Assembly (NCBI RefSeq): GCF_900176115.1
Contig: NZ_FWWR01000009.1
Span: 744,001-808,000 of the forward strand
Reading direction: 5' to 3'
Length of the DNA stretch: 64,000 nucleotides
From: Peptoniphilus asaccharolyticus DSM 20463
Lineage (GTDB): Bacteria > Bacillota > Clostridia > Tissierellales > Peptoniphilaceae
In this document: positions 1 through 8,772 of the stretch, piece after piece
Layout of the letters: every line of letters begins with the position of its first letter
Position numbering within the stretch: the stretch's first letter is position 1
The notes under the pieces: generated by a model
The model's database searches: none
What the model saw: only the letters and a program-made list of their open reading frames with translations
What the model was told of the DNA's origin: nothing
Position numbers and translations under genes: made by a program

Positions 1-3000
1 GTACTTCATGGGGCTGCCGTCTTGGTATTGAAGGGGCTGGCCGTTTTCATCCAAGGGGCCTTCCATGTTTCCGGTATCGTAAACTTCTTCCTCGATGCCG
101 GTGAATTCATTCGCTTTTTTCGTAATCTTTGCCTTCGGCGTTTTCCGAAGATCTGACGTTTCCAATGCACCGATGGTTGACTGTTTTTCGTTCAAGACGA
201 TTTCAGGCGTGCCTTCGACTTTTTTGTCGTCTTCTTGTTTTTCTTCCGCTGGTTTGTTTTCAAGTGGGGCGGCGGTCTTTAGTTTGCTGCCGTCGATGAC
301 ATATCTTCCTTCTGCCTTGTAGCCATTTTCATCTTCGTTTGCCTTTGCGTTTACTTCGTATTTCAGCTTACCGTTGGTAAGATTGTTGTCGAATTTCACG
401 CGGAAGGTGTCGGAGAAGTTGGCTGCACCGTCGAGAGCCGCCAATTCCAAGGTTTTGCCTTGAAGGTTGCTATTGGCGCCTTTGATGATGTAGCGCGTTT
501 CGCCGGTGGCGGCGTCGTAGCCTTTGTTTATTACTTTTAGGCTCGGCTCTTTGATTAAATTGCCGTCTTCGTCGACGAAGGATGCGCCTAAGAACCAAAG
601 TTTGTTGGAAACTTCTTCAAAGGCTTCGGGATGTTGTTTTTGATCGTAGTTAAACCAGGTCTTGGATTTGTCCGGGTTTTGGTGATAGGTATCCTTCGCC
701 ACCACCTTAATTTCGTCAGGATCTGAACAATCGACGGAGAGAATTTTCGGCGCCGTATTGTCGACCTTCACTGGAATGTAGGATACTTGATATGGGTAAT
801 CCGGTGTTAAGCGGTATTGGAATTTATAGTAGTATTGGCCTTCTGCAAGGGGCGTGAAGCCGGGCTCGATGTATTGCTTGCCGTCTTGCCCGTTAAATTG
901 TTTCCCCGTCTGGTCGGTGTTCGGATTAAATGTTTTCGGCGAATACACTTTGCCGTCCCATTGCAATTCGGGGTACACTTTCATCTTGGATTTTTTCAAG
1001 CCCTTTGCCGTGTTGCTCTTGCTGTTTAATATGCCTTTAATAAATTGTTGCACGGAAAGCACTTTTAAATTCCGTTGGCCTTCTTCGTCCTTTTGGTTGA
1101 CGATGGCCACTTTCGCATCGTAGGCGGAGCGAAGAATCAAAGGTGTCGGTGTGACCATTTTGTCGGTGGTGTAGTCTTTTAGGATTTTGCTGTCGCCAGT
1201 GCTCTTTTGATCGCCGAAATTGCCTTTGTTGTTTAAGGAGAAGAAGTCGGGATCTTGTTCAAAGTTCGGGTTGCCGTCTTCGGTGTTTTGAATAACACCT
1301 GCCGGCTTAAAGAGGTCGATGCCGTGTTCGCCGCCACGACCGCGGTTCATGGTGCCGGGGCGTTTCAGATTGCCTTCGTCGTCGTAGCCGACGATGCCCT
1401 TGGATTTTGAGCCTTCTTCCCACGCCCATTTGTCGATAATGGTTTCTTTATTCCAGTCTCCTGCAAAGCCCATCACCGGCATGGAAAGGGAAGGTTGTGC
1501 GTTTTCGTTTTTGCTGTCGGAGGCTTCTTTGGATTCAAAGGTAATGAAACTTTCGACAAATTGATCTTTCGCCTTGCCCGTTTCCATTTTCGCCGCCAAA
1601 TTATAACTGCTGTGGGCGGGAACGGTAATAGTTTCGGCTGCAAGGTTCAGGCGGGCGCCTTCGACTTTTTTCGGGTGGATTTCCGCTACAATTTTTTGTC
1701 CGTCTTGATTTGTTTCATCCTTGTACTCTTCGTCCAGTTTTTTCACCGGCGTTTCGCCATCGGTGGTCACCGGGCTAGCGGATACATTGAAGGTTAAGTC
1801 ACGATCGGAAATATTGCGCAGGGTGATGGTGAAATCTTTCGATCCGTCTTTAATTTCTCTAAGGGATGCGGAGCCATAATCGTTGTACGTACCATCGCCA
1901 CCTTTGGCCTTTACGGATACGATGACATTGTTTTTCAACGCCTTTTCTACGTCGATAATGCCTGCCCCTTGTTGGCGAGGCGATGCATAAAGAGCATTTC
2001 CATTCTCATCCTTCGTCGTTGGATCGATCATGGGGCGCGCCGTATTTTGAAGCATGATCTTCGTCAAGGATACGAGGTCGATACCCGACCCTTTGATGAG
2101 TGGATCTTTTTCAATTTGTTTTAAGCGTGGACGAATCAATACAGTAGAGGCGGACACGACCGGCGTTGCCATGGAAGTTCCGCTCATGTATTGGTACGTG
2201 CTCTTGCCATTAATCACATTTAAGGTCGAGTAAATATTTTTACCCGGCGCCGATACGTCTGGTTTTAAAAGAAGGTCGGTACGGGGACCCCAGGATGTGG
2301 AACCTGCGGGCACTTCGTCGTCGCCCCATTTGATTTTGTCGTTTAAAAATTCCACGGAGAGACGCTCTTCCTGTCCTACTGCGGGTTTATGGGCATCGAA
2401 TGCTTTCATGTCGATACGGTAATCGCCTTTGGTCTGTTGCTTTTCATCGACAGTCGTCTGTTTACCGGTGATCATGTCCCAAAGATCACGTCCGTCGTAT
2501 CCCGAAACCGAGAAGACTTGTACTTGCGTACGCTCGTCTTGTTCGTACCCCATGGCAGGTACATTTTCCCAGTCGTCGCGGTTGTAGTAGGATACGGTGT
2601 TCACGACGACAACGCCAACCGCGCCTTTGTTTTTAACTTTTTGGAAGGCGTATTTCATATCGGTGGAGAAAATACGGTCCATGACGACGATTTTGCCTTT
2701 AACGTCTTTTCCGGCGATGTCTTCGTCTTGGCATTTGCCTAAGTAAATGAAGTCGTATTCTTTGTTGTTAAAGGATTCCTTATCGAAGAACGCACCAATT
2801 TGCGCATAGCGCATATCTTTTCCGCCGATCTTCACGCCGTTAAATTCCACTACCGTATTTCTCGATGAAGCCACGGCAATAGCATCTTCGTGTGCCGCCG
2901 TACGGGTGACGTTCCCAGTGTCAGTCATGTTCAGCGCGTTGTTGCTGTAGCGATCCCAAGAGGAATCTGACGCTGATGTGGCATAGTTGCCCGTAGCGAC

Positions 3001-4017
3001 GCAAACGGGGATGTCGGCTTTTCTCAGGCCACGAATGGCTTCCCAGTATTTTTCCCCTACAAGACCGGTTCCCGTAAAGCCCGATGAAATAGAAATAACA
3101 TCGGCACCATGTTGGATACAGTCTTCAAAGGCATGGAACATGGTTTCGTCGCCGGCAAAGCCGTCGCTGGCGTCGGAGTACATTTTGTACGCCATTAATT
3201 GGGCGTTTGGTGCGATGCCGCGAATCCCGTTTTTAGCCTGTAAATCTTGTTCCGTAGCATTTGCCGCTAAAATCCCGGAGATGTGCATGCCGTGTGGATC
3301 GTGATAATCGCTGCCGTCGTCGTACATTTCCTTGGTAATGGCGCCACCGCTTAAGTAATTAAAACTGCGAGGCACTTTCGGCGATAAGTAAAAGGGCTTG
3401 TCTTCGGGTTTTAAATTCTTTTCCTGCATTTTTGCAGCAGCCAAGGCATCGTCATCGAGACGCATGTCCTTGTGCTTGTAGTCCATCCCTGTGTCGATGT
3501 TGGCAATCAACATCCCGCGGCCATCGTAATGCTTCCCGATTTCGGGATTCGTGGCATTGATGGCTTTTAAGTAATCTGTGGCTTCGTTAGCTTTGACAAC
3601 TTTCCTCGCATTTTCCATTAAAGGTTCCAGCTCGCCACAACGCTCCACGCTTTTTACGCCGGGAATGGTTTTAATTATCTCGGCTTGTTCGGGATACGTC
3701 TCTATAGAAACTGCCTTAAACAGAATCTTATATTCGTACAGAACCTTAACATCCTTCATCTTCGACAACGCATCCTTAACAGAATGACGTTGGTTCTCGT
3801 TCGTAAATTCGACGATATAGGCGAATTTTTCCTTCTTTTGCTCCAATCGGGGCTGTGATTTGTCAAAATCCTGTAAGATTTGACTTGTCTGAGCCGCCTT
3901 ACTTTGACCGGCAACTGATGGCTTCTTCGCATCATCAAACGACGCGGCAAAAACGCCTTCAAAAGACGTCAAAACCATGGTCGCCGCCAAAGCAAGGCTA
4001 AGAGTTTTCTTCTTCAT
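1..4017 (-). CDS. Secreted S8 (subtilisin-family) cell-surface serine protease, C-terminus cut by window edge
   Basis: An open frame of 1339 codons runs from the window edge to an ATG at 4017; GGAGG lies just upstream (CCTCC at 4024-4028), and an ATG six bases further out is a weaker alternative. Residues 1-24 form a signal peptide (Lys-rich start, hydrophobic core, Ala-X-Ala end). The catalytic triad is visible: Asp175 in NIDTGMD, His242 in DPHGMH and Ser615 in MSGTSMATP. Between His and Ser lies a long insert that fits a PA (protease-associated) domain, and the ~700 residues after Ser615 look like Fn3-type and other beta-rich repeats, the plan of lactocepin and C5a-peptidase surface proteases. 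Such enzymes degrade host or environmental proteins outside the cell. The surface anchor, if any, lies beyond base 1. Codon use is clearly richer in G+C than in genes right of 4940. The exact substrate cannot be inferred. Confidence 0.93.
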   Translation of the reverse strand, partial: MKKKTLSLALAATMVLTSFEGVFAASFDDAKKPSVAGQSKAAQTSQILQDFDKSQPRLEQKKEKFAYIVEFTNENQRHSVKDALSKMKDVKVLYEYKILFKAVSIETYPEQAEIIKTIPGVKSVERCGELEPLMENARKVVKANEATDYLKAINATNPEIGKHYDGRGMLIANIDTGMDYKHKDMRLDDDALAAAKMQEKNLKPEDKPFYLSPKVPRSFNYLSGGAITKEMYDDGSDYHDPHGMHISGILAANATEQDLQAKNGIRGIAPNAQLMAYKMYSDASDGFAGDETMFHAFEDCIQHGADVISISSGFTGTGLVGEKYWEAIRGLRKADIPVCVATGNYATSASDSSWDRYSNNALNMTDTGNVTRTAAHEDAIAVASSRNTVVEFNGVKIGGKDMRYAQIGAFFDKESFNNKEYDFIYLGKCQDEDIAGKDVKGKIVVMDRIFSTDMKYAFQKVKNKGAVGVVVVNTVSYYNRDDWENVPAMGYEQDERTQVQVFSVSGYDGRDLWDMITGKQTTVDEKQQTKGDYRIDMKAFDAHKPAVGQEERLSVEFLNDKIKWGDDEVPAGSTSWGPRTDLLLKPDVSAPGKNIYSTLNVINGKSTYQYMSGTSMATPVVSASTVLIRPRLKQIEKDPLIKGSGIDLVSLTKIMLQNTARPMIDPTTKDENGNALYASPRQQGAGIIDVEKALKNNVIVSVKAKGGDGTYNDYGSASLREIKDGSKDFTITLRNISDRDLTFNVSASPVTTDGETPVKKLDEEYKDETNQDGQKIVAEIHPKKVEGARLNLAAETITVPAHSSYNLAAKMETGKAKDQFVESFITFESKEASDSKNENAQPSLSMPVMGFAGDWNKETIIDKWAWEEGSKSKGIVGYDDEGNLKRPGTMNRGRGGEHGIDLFKPAGVIQNTEDGNPNFEQDPDFFSLNNKGNFGDQKSTGDSKILKDYTTDKMVTPTPLILRSAYDAKVAIVNQKDEEGQRNLKVLSVQQFIKGILNSKSNTAKGLKKSKMKVYPELQWDGKVYSPKTFNPNTDQTGKQFNGQDGKQYIEPGFTPLAEGQYYYKFQYRLTPDYPYQVSYIPVKVDNTAPKILSVDCSDPDEIKVVAKDTYHQNPDKSKTWFNYDQKQHPEAFEEVSNKLWFLGASFVDEDGNLIKEPSLKVINKGYDAATGETRYIIKGANSNLQGKTLELAALDGAANFSDTFRVKFDNNLTNGKLKYEVNAKANEDENGYKAEGRYVIDGSKLKTAAPLENKPAEEKQEDDKKVEGTPEIVLNEKQSTIGALETSDLRKTPKAKITKKANEFTGIEEEVYDTGNMEGPLDENGQPLQYQDGSPMKY

Positions 4018-4051
4018 CCATGACCTCCAATCATCATGTAAAATTTTTAAT

Positions 4052-4113
4052 TAGTAATGATACTTAATACCATTACTAGAAAAGTATATGACTGTCCCCC
4101 CGATATCGTCAAG
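4052..4113 (-). promoter_or_regulatory. Promoter and operator-like dyad of the S8 protease gene
   Basis: On the minus strand TTGACG (4108-4113) and TATACT (4084-4089) are separated by 18 bases, a good housekeeping-type promoter. Directly downstream, over the expected start of transcription, is an inverted repeat: TAGTAATG (4052-4059) and CATTACTA (4071-4078) with an 11-base centre that is itself partly symmetrical. The position suggests a repressor operator. The binding protein cannot be named; a Fur/Zur-like or MarR-type regulator would fit the size. Confidence 0.5.
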
Positions 4114-4222
4114 ATAAATTTTCACTAAAATGAATCCAGTTTTTAATAGAATTTTCCACTTTATGAAGGAATTCGCCCCGCGAAGCCATTTTCAACCACC
4201 GCACCTTTTTTCTTTGCGGCAC

Positions 4223-4258
4223 AAAAAAAGAGCCGAACCGTCATTACGATTCAGCTCT
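4223..4258 (-). terminator. Rho-independent terminator downstream of tRNA-Pro
   Basis: A 13-bp stem (4246-4258 with 4229-4241, including G-U pairs) with a four-base loop is followed on the minus strand by a T run (A run at 4223-4229). It begins 8 bases after the CCA end of the tRNA. Confidence 0.8.
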
Positions 4259-4265
4259 CATTTAT

Positions 4266-4342
4266 TGGTCGAGATGACAGGATTTAAACCTGCTACCCCA
4301 TGTCCCCCAGACATGTACGCTACCAAACTGCGCCACATCTCG
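4266..4342 (-). tRNA. tRNA-Pro (anticodon GGG)
   Basis: A full cloverleaf can be drawn on the minus strand: acceptor CGAGATG/CATCTCG, D-arm GCGCAGTTTGGTAGCG, anticodon stem CATGT/ACATG with loop CTGGGGG, and T-arm around GGTTTAAATCC. The anticodon is GGG and CCA is encoded (TGG at 4266-4268). GGG reads CCC and CCU proline codons; a genome-encoded GGG proline tRNA fits the higher G+C of this block. It is followed by its own terminator. Confidence 0.93.
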
Positions 4343-4476
4343 ATAAAACAATGGTATTGTAACAACTTTACTCCGTCTTTGCAAGTGCACTTGTCTATAT
4401 TTTTATTTTTTCGTCGAAGCTCTTCTATCATGCACTCTTATCGAGTACAATAGGAGCGATGAACGGAGGAGAGTTT

Positions 4477-4692
4477 ATGAGTTTAAGAGTAAACGGAAGG
4501 GCCATTTTGGAATTGTTGGCCGAAAACAAATCGGAGTCGGCACAGTTGTATCGCCGCTTTGCCGCCGATCATGAGCTCTGCGATCTTTTTTTAGAAGCCA
4601 TGGCAGAAAATTGTGATGAGATGTGCGATGTCTTTTTGGCATTGGCGAAGCAGGCCCGAGCCGACGGCGGCTTGGTGGTGGAAGAAAGCTAG
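4477..4692 (+). CDS. Small acidic protein of unknown function (71 aa)
   Basis: The chosen ATG at 4477 has GGAGG at 4465-4469, seven bases upstream; an in-frame ATG at 4459 lacks such a site. The protein is short, rich in Ala, Glu and Leu, predicted mostly helical, and contains two Cys in NCDEMCDV. I do not recognise the family. It converges on, and its stop codon touches, the broken metallo-beta-lactamase-like fragment on the other strand. It is on the G+C-rich side of the composition change. Confidence 0.55.
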   Translation: MSLRVNGRAILELLAENKSESAQLYRRFAADHELCDLFLEAMAENCDEMCDVFLALAKQARADGGLVVEES

Positions 4693-4880
4693 CTTCCTCA
4701 CGCCGCCGATGTGGTCTTGGTGCTTGTGGGTCAGGAGCACGGCTTCAAGAATGTATCCTTTGCTTTTTATGAGCTGAAGAGGCAGATCCGCTTCTGAGGG
4801 ATCCACGACGACGATGCGATTGTTTTTTCTATGATCCAAATGTAATTGTCCGACAGTGCCGGCAAGGGCATGATATTCAT
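4690..4880 (-). pseudogene. Truncated, frameshifted metallo-beta-lactamase-fold hydrolase (glyoxalase II-like) fragment
   Basis: The reading frame starts at ATG 4880 with MNIMPLPALSDNYIW, the typical start of hydroxyacylglutathione hydrolase-like proteins. It then changes frame at a six-A run (T run 4823-4828) and continues as RIVVVDPSEAD and LLTHKHQDHIGGV, the zinc-binding HxHxDH motif of the fold. One extra A would restore a single frame. Similarity stops just after GGVRKL, about 65 residues into a protein normally over 200 long, where the convergent plus-strand gene ends. The remainder of the catalytic domain is absent. It is either a decayed gene or the product of a faulty join. Confidence 0.72.
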
Positions 4881-4941
4881 TTTACTCACTTCTTTGGATT
4901 CATACCCTTCGCCGACTTTTCTCCGCAAGAAAAAACGCCGC

Positions 4942-5499
4942 CTAAAGCTCCCCTTTAAAAATAATTTTTTTCAATTTTAACTTTTCTTTATCTAATTCTT
5001 TTTCTTTAGATATAGTTTCATCAAATTCCAATTCTATCTTCTCTTTTAATTCATTAGATAAATTCTTTTCTCCAAATGGATATACTACAGTATTTTCTTT
5101 TTCTATATGTGCTCTTAAAAGATTTACATATCCCATAGAATTTGCTAATATTTGTAAAATATAAATTTCCTTTTTATCTTCCAAATACTTATTCAAGTTT
5201 TCTTCTATGTTTAGACAATAGCTTCTTCCAAATTGGTGTTCTACCAACATCCCACTTCTGACTAACTTACCAGCAGCAACACCCAAGTTTTCTTCCATAT
5301 ATTTAAAGAGTATATCCTCTTCTTTTTTGTGGTGAACTCCATCTGCATACTGTCTTATGAATTTAATTGAAGCTCTGAAAAATTCTTCGTCTATTATTTT
5401 ATCTTCCATTATTTTTAAGCATTCTTCTTCGAGCCTATTTGTAAATACTAATATCTCGTCATGCTCTTCTACTAAATAATCTATAGCTTTCATTATCAA
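4942..5499 (-). CDS. Hemerythrin HHE cation-binding domain protein (185 aa)
   Basis: The N-terminal half has the spaced His/Glu residues of an HHE four-helix bundle: EEHDEIL near residue 12, HHKKEEDILF near 56, VEHQFGRSYC near 86, and AHIEKEN near 131. Such proteins bind a di-iron centre and in anaerobes are linked to oxygen or nitric-oxide handling. The ATG overlaps the stop of the upstream 189-aa gene by four bases, so the two are translationally coupled in one operand with hcp. Its stop TAG (4942-4944) lies exactly where base composition changes, so the true C-terminus could differ if the join at ~4940 is artificial. Confidence 0.85.
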   Translation of the reverse strand: MIMKAIDYLVEEHDEILVFTNRLEEECLKIMEDKIIDEEFFRASIKFIRQYADGVHHKKEEDILFKYMEENLGVAAGKLVRSGMLVEHQFGRSYCLNIEENLNKYLEDKKEIYILQILANSMGYVNLLRAHIEKENTVVYPFGEKNLSNELKEKIELEFDETISKEKELDKEKLKLKKIIFKGEL

Positions 5500-6065
5500 C
5501 CTCTTATAGAGTATATATTATCTCTTTTCTCAAGTGTGTACTTGCCGTTTAAAACGCCTCTTACAAACTCATCTCTCAATGTCCAATATGTTTCAACACC
5601 TGCATACTTATTCCAAATATCTGCATGCACATCTTTATATACTACAAACTCAACGTCATCTTCGTCTGATAAAACAGTTATCGAACCATCACATGGCATA
5701 CCATCTAAAAATTTCGAACTCACAAGAGCATAAGCTTCAGACTTTGAACCTTTAAAGTTTTCAGATTTCCCTTTTTCAAAAAATTTAACTTTTAAGCTCT
5801 CAATATCTTTATCTTTTAAATACATTTCAACAGCTTTGGCAAGTCTTTCTTCAACTAGTTCAACTCTATCAGCAAGCCAGCCATGTATATTAAAAGTATC
5901 TATAATTTCACTTAGCTCTCCAGTTTCCAAAGTGCCAAGCGCATCTATCTCTTCTCTTGCCGACTCAACATTTTCAAAATCTTTTATTACTTCTTCAGCT
6001 AAGCTATTTGTAAAGTTTATCTTTTGCCACATCAAGTGGTGAATAAATCCTAAAAATGCACTCAT
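5496..6065 (-). CDS. Unknown protein between hcp and the hemerythrin gene (189 aa)
   Basis: I do not recognise the family. The protein is soluble, acidic and predicted alpha/beta; it starts [18 protein letters not shown] and has His9-His10 and a single Cys in MPCDGS near residue 124. Its start shares one base with the stop of hcp, and its stop overlaps the hemerythrin start, so the three genes are one tightly coupled operon. Context suggests a role alongside Hcp and the di-iron protein in nitrosative or oxidative stress. Confidence 0.7.
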   Translation of the reverse strand: MSAFLGFIHHLMWQKINFTNSLAEEVIKDFENVESAREEIDALGTLETGELSEIIDTFNIHGWLADRVELVEERLAKAVEMYLKDKDIESLKVKFFEKGKSENFKGSKSEAYALVSSKFLDGMPCDGSITVLSDEDDVEFVVYKDVHADIWNKYAGVETYWTLRDEFVRGVLNGKYTLEKRDNIYSIRG

Positions 6066-7918
6066 TATTTTACCTCTTCCAATCTCTTTACAATTTCATT
6101 TACATCATATCCGTGAACCATTGCTGCTTCGCTCAAAGTTTCCATTTGAGAAGCTGGACATGATATACAACCCATTCCCATTTCCATCAACACTGAAATA
6201 TATCTTGGATTTTCTCTAATTAAATCACCTATTGTTGTGTTTGGATTTATGCTTCCTGTAACCACTGTTTCTTGTACTTCATCTTCGCCAAAGAATAATT
6301 CTATATCTTCTTCAACAGTTTGATTTCCGGCTATTCCAAAATTCTTAACTAACACATCAACCACATTTGGTGATAGGAAAGCTGGTAGAGTTGGTCCTAA
6401 GTGGATATTCTTAACTCCAAGTGATAGAAGTGCAAGTAACACTATTACAGCCTTTTGTTCATACCATGCGATATTATATACTATCGGTAAATCATTTATA
6501 TCTTCTAATTCAAAAACTTCTTTTAATTTTAAAGCTATAAGTGCAAGTGAGTATGAGTCGTTACATTGTCCTGCGTCCAATACTCTTGGTATTCCACCTA
6601 TATCTCCTAAGTTAAGCTTATTGTATCTATATTTTGCACAGCCTGCTGTAAGGATTACAGTATCTTGTGGAAGAGCCTTTGCAAATTCAGTGTAGTAGTC
6701 ACGACCCTTGTGTCTTCCGTCACATCCGCCCATTACTACAAATTTCTTTATTGCTCCACTTTTAACTGCTTCAACAATTTTATCTGCAAGTGCAAATACT
6801 TGGTTGTGAGCAAACCCACCTACGATTTCTCCTGATTCAATTTCAATTGGAGCTGGGCATCTCTTTGCATGTTCAATAATTTCAGAAAAATCTTTTTCTT
6901 CTCCAATTTCACCTTTTATGTGTTTACAACCTGGGAATCCAGCAGCACCTGTAGTATAAATTCTATCTTTATAGCTATCTTTTGGCGGTACTATACAGTT
7001 TGTTGTAAATAGAACCGGTCCATTAAATGTTTCAAATTCTTCTTTTTGTTTCCACCAAGCATTTCCATAGTTTCCTACAAAATGTTCATACTTTTTAAAT
7101 GCTGGATAGTAGTTAGCTGGTAGCATTTCAGAGTGAGTATACACATCAACTCCTGTGCCTTCTGTCTGTTTTAAAAGCATTTCCATATCTCTTAGGTCAT
7201 GTCCTGAGATCAATATAGCCGGGTTATTTCTAACTCCAATATTCACCTTTGTAATCTCTGGATTTCCATAAGCTGATGTGTTTGCTCCATCAAGAAGAGC
7301 CATTCCCTTAACTCCGTGGGCTCCTGTGTCTAAAACTAAATTCACTAACTCATCTACGCTCAAATCTTTTTGAGTATCCACTAAAGCCTTTTGAATAAAT
7401 TCGTCTACTTCTCCATCATCTTTTAAAAGTGCATTTGCATGCTTTGAATAAGCAGCCAATCCCTTTAGACCATAAATTGTAAGTTCTCTTAAACTTCTGA
7501 TATCTTCATTTTCAGTTGATAAAACTCCAACTTCAGTTGCCTTTTGATATATCTTTTCTAAATCTCTTTCATTATATAAAGCCGATTCAAATAAATTTTC
7601 TTTGTTTTCAAGTTCACTCAATAATTTTTCTTTTATATCAATTGTCTTAAGTATAATTTCATTAAACGCCGCCTCATCAAAATTAGCATTAGTTATAGTT
7701 GTGAACATATTATATGAAACTACATGATTAAGTTCTTTTGAAATATCCTTTCCTTGTGCTCTTGACTCAATCATAACTTGAGCAAGTCCTTTAGTAATCC
7801 AAATTAACATATCTTGTAGATTAGCTACTGTGGCAGTCTTTCCGCAGACTCCCATTTTAGTACAGCCTTTATTTTGAGCAGTTTCTTGACATTGATAGCA
7901 AAACATTTTATTTTCCAT
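6065..7918 (-). CDS. hcp: Hybrid cluster protein (hydroxylamine/NO reductase) with C-terminal DUF1858 domain
   Basis: The start chosen is ATG 7918 ([12 protein letters not shown]), with GGAGG (CCTCC 7927-7931) eight bases upstream; a longer frame to 7954 lacks a site. The N-terminal Cys pattern C-x2-C-x7-C-x5-C binds the proximal [4Fe-4S] cluster as in class I proteins of strict anaerobes. The conserved hybrid-cluster region follows: [61 protein letters not shown]. The last ~60 residues add a DUF1858 domain with GMGCISCP. Hcp reduces NO to N2O (and hydroxylamine in vitro) in the cytoplasm. It heads an operon with the unknown 189-aa protein and the hemerythrin-like protein, under a Crp/Fnr regulator. 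Confidence 0.95.
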   Translation of the reverse strand: MENKMFCYQCQETAQNKGCTKMGVCGKTATVANLQDMLIWITKGLAQVMIESRAQGKDISKELNHVVSYNMFTTITNANFDEAAFNEIILKTIDIKEKLLSELENKENLFESALYNERDLEKIYQKATEVGVLSTENEDIRSLRELTIYGLKGLAAYSKHANALLKDDGEVDEFIQKALVDTQKDLSVDELVNLVLDTGAHGVKGMALLDGANTSAYGNPEITKVNIGVRNNPAILISGHDLRDMEMLLKQTEGTGVDVYTHSEMLPANYYPAFKKYEHFVGNYGNAWWKQKEEFETFNGPVLFTTNCIVPPKDSYKDRIYTTGAAGFPGCKHIKGEIGEEKDFSEIIEHAKRCPAPIEIESGEIVGGFAHNQVFALADKIVEAVKSGAIKKFVVMGGCDGRHKGRDYYTEFAKALPQDTVILTAGCAKYRYNKLNLGDIGGIPRVLDAGQCNDSYSLALIALKLKEVFELEDINDLPIVYNIAWYEQKAVIVLLALLSLGVKNIHLGPTLPAFLSPNVVDVLVKNFGIAGNQTVEEDIELFFGEDEVQETVVTGSINPNTTIGDLIRENPRYISVLMEMGMGCISCPASQMETLSEAAMVHGYDVNEIVKRLEEVK

Positions 7919-8000
7919 TTTTAATTCCTCCAAAGTAAAATTTTTATATCCCACACAAAGTTGTCGTATCCCTTTTTCGTAATTAAATAATATATTTTAC

Positions 8001-8028
8001 TGTCAATGTAATCCGTAACATATGTTAC
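8001..8028 (-). promoter_or_regulatory. Candidate HcpR operator and -35 element upstream of hcp
   Basis: GTAACATATGTTAC (8015-8028) is a perfect 14-bp palindrome in front of hcp. A TTGACA (TGTCAA at 8001-8006) lies just downstream in the direction of hcp, which puts the palindrome around position -45, a usual place for Crp/Fnr activators. From memory, clostridial HcpR sites are of the GTAAC-N4-GTTAC type. The gene next door encodes a Crp/Fnr protein. A clear -10 is not evident. Confidence 0.65.
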
Positions 8029-8029
8029 C

Positions 8030-8686
8030 TTAAATTAAATTTTTTAAATTTTCTCTATCAAAAATTATTTTGGTCTTAGTTATTTCTATAAGCTCCTCTT
8101 TTTTCATATTCATAAGCTCCCTTGAGATAGATGGCCTTGGCACTCCAAGATAATTTCCCATTTCCTCACGAGTTAAAGACAAAATCAATTCATTGCCTTC
8201 TGAATGATTCAAAATATACTTAATCAACTTTTCTCTAAGAGTTACTGCACTCATCATCAATAACTTTTGATTTAAGAAAAAAGATTTATTCGCTAAAATA
8301 TTTAGCATATTGTTCACTATCTTAAGCCTTGATGGACTTAAATTATCATCTATTACAAGACTCTCCTTTGGTAAAAAAAGTATTTCACTAGCCTCATTAG
8401 CATAACTTGAATAGTCATACTCATCAGTGTCTAAATACATATATACTTCTCCAAACACTGTTCCTATAGTATTAAACACATTCACTATACTCTTCTTTCC
8501 GTTTGAGTCAACATTTTCAACTACTACACTTCCCCTTTCAATTATAAAAGTGTATTTTGGTTTATCTCCTTGATTAAAAATATACTCTCCAGCTTTAAAA
8601 GTTTTGATAAAAGCTCCCGAGTCTTTTAAAAATTTTTCTAATTCTTCATTATCCATATTAAAAAATAAATTGCTTTTATTTGCCAT
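8030..8686 (-). CDS. Crp/Fnr-family transcription regulator, probable HcpR
   Basis: The protein has 218 residues. Residues ~10-120 form a cyclic-nucleotide-binding-type beta barrel (GEYIFNQGDKPKYTFIIERGSVVV), a long dimer helix follows, and residues ~150-215 form a winged helix-turn-helix with LTREEMGNYLGVPRPSISREL. No N-terminal Cys cluster of the Fnr type is present. Position next to hcp and the palindrome between them point to an HcpR-like regulator that senses NO, in other bacteria through heme. The ribosome site is weak (GTGGTG). Upstream, 8687-8772 is a shared divergent region with the PBP gene. Confidence 0.88.
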   Translation of the reverse strand: MANKSNLFFNMDNEELEKFLKDSGAFIKTFKAGEYIFNQGDKPKYTFIIERGSVVVENVDSNGKKSIVNVFNTIGTVFGEVYMYLDTDEYDYSSYANEASEILFLPKESLVIDDNLSPSRLKIVNNMLNILANKSFFLNQKLLMMSAVTLREKLIKYILNHSEGNELILSLTREEMGNYLGVPRPSISRELMNMKKEELIEITKTKIIFDRENLKNLI

Positions 8687-8772
8687 AAATTCACCACTTA
8701 AGTTTATAATTTATCTACATTATATCCTAATCTGTCAAAATCTGTTATAATAAAAAAATCAAGGAGGCAAAG

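Noticed and set aside
4459-4476. Earlier ATG for the small plus-strand gene
   Set aside because: The GGAGG site would be inside the coding region; ATG 4477 has ideal spacing.
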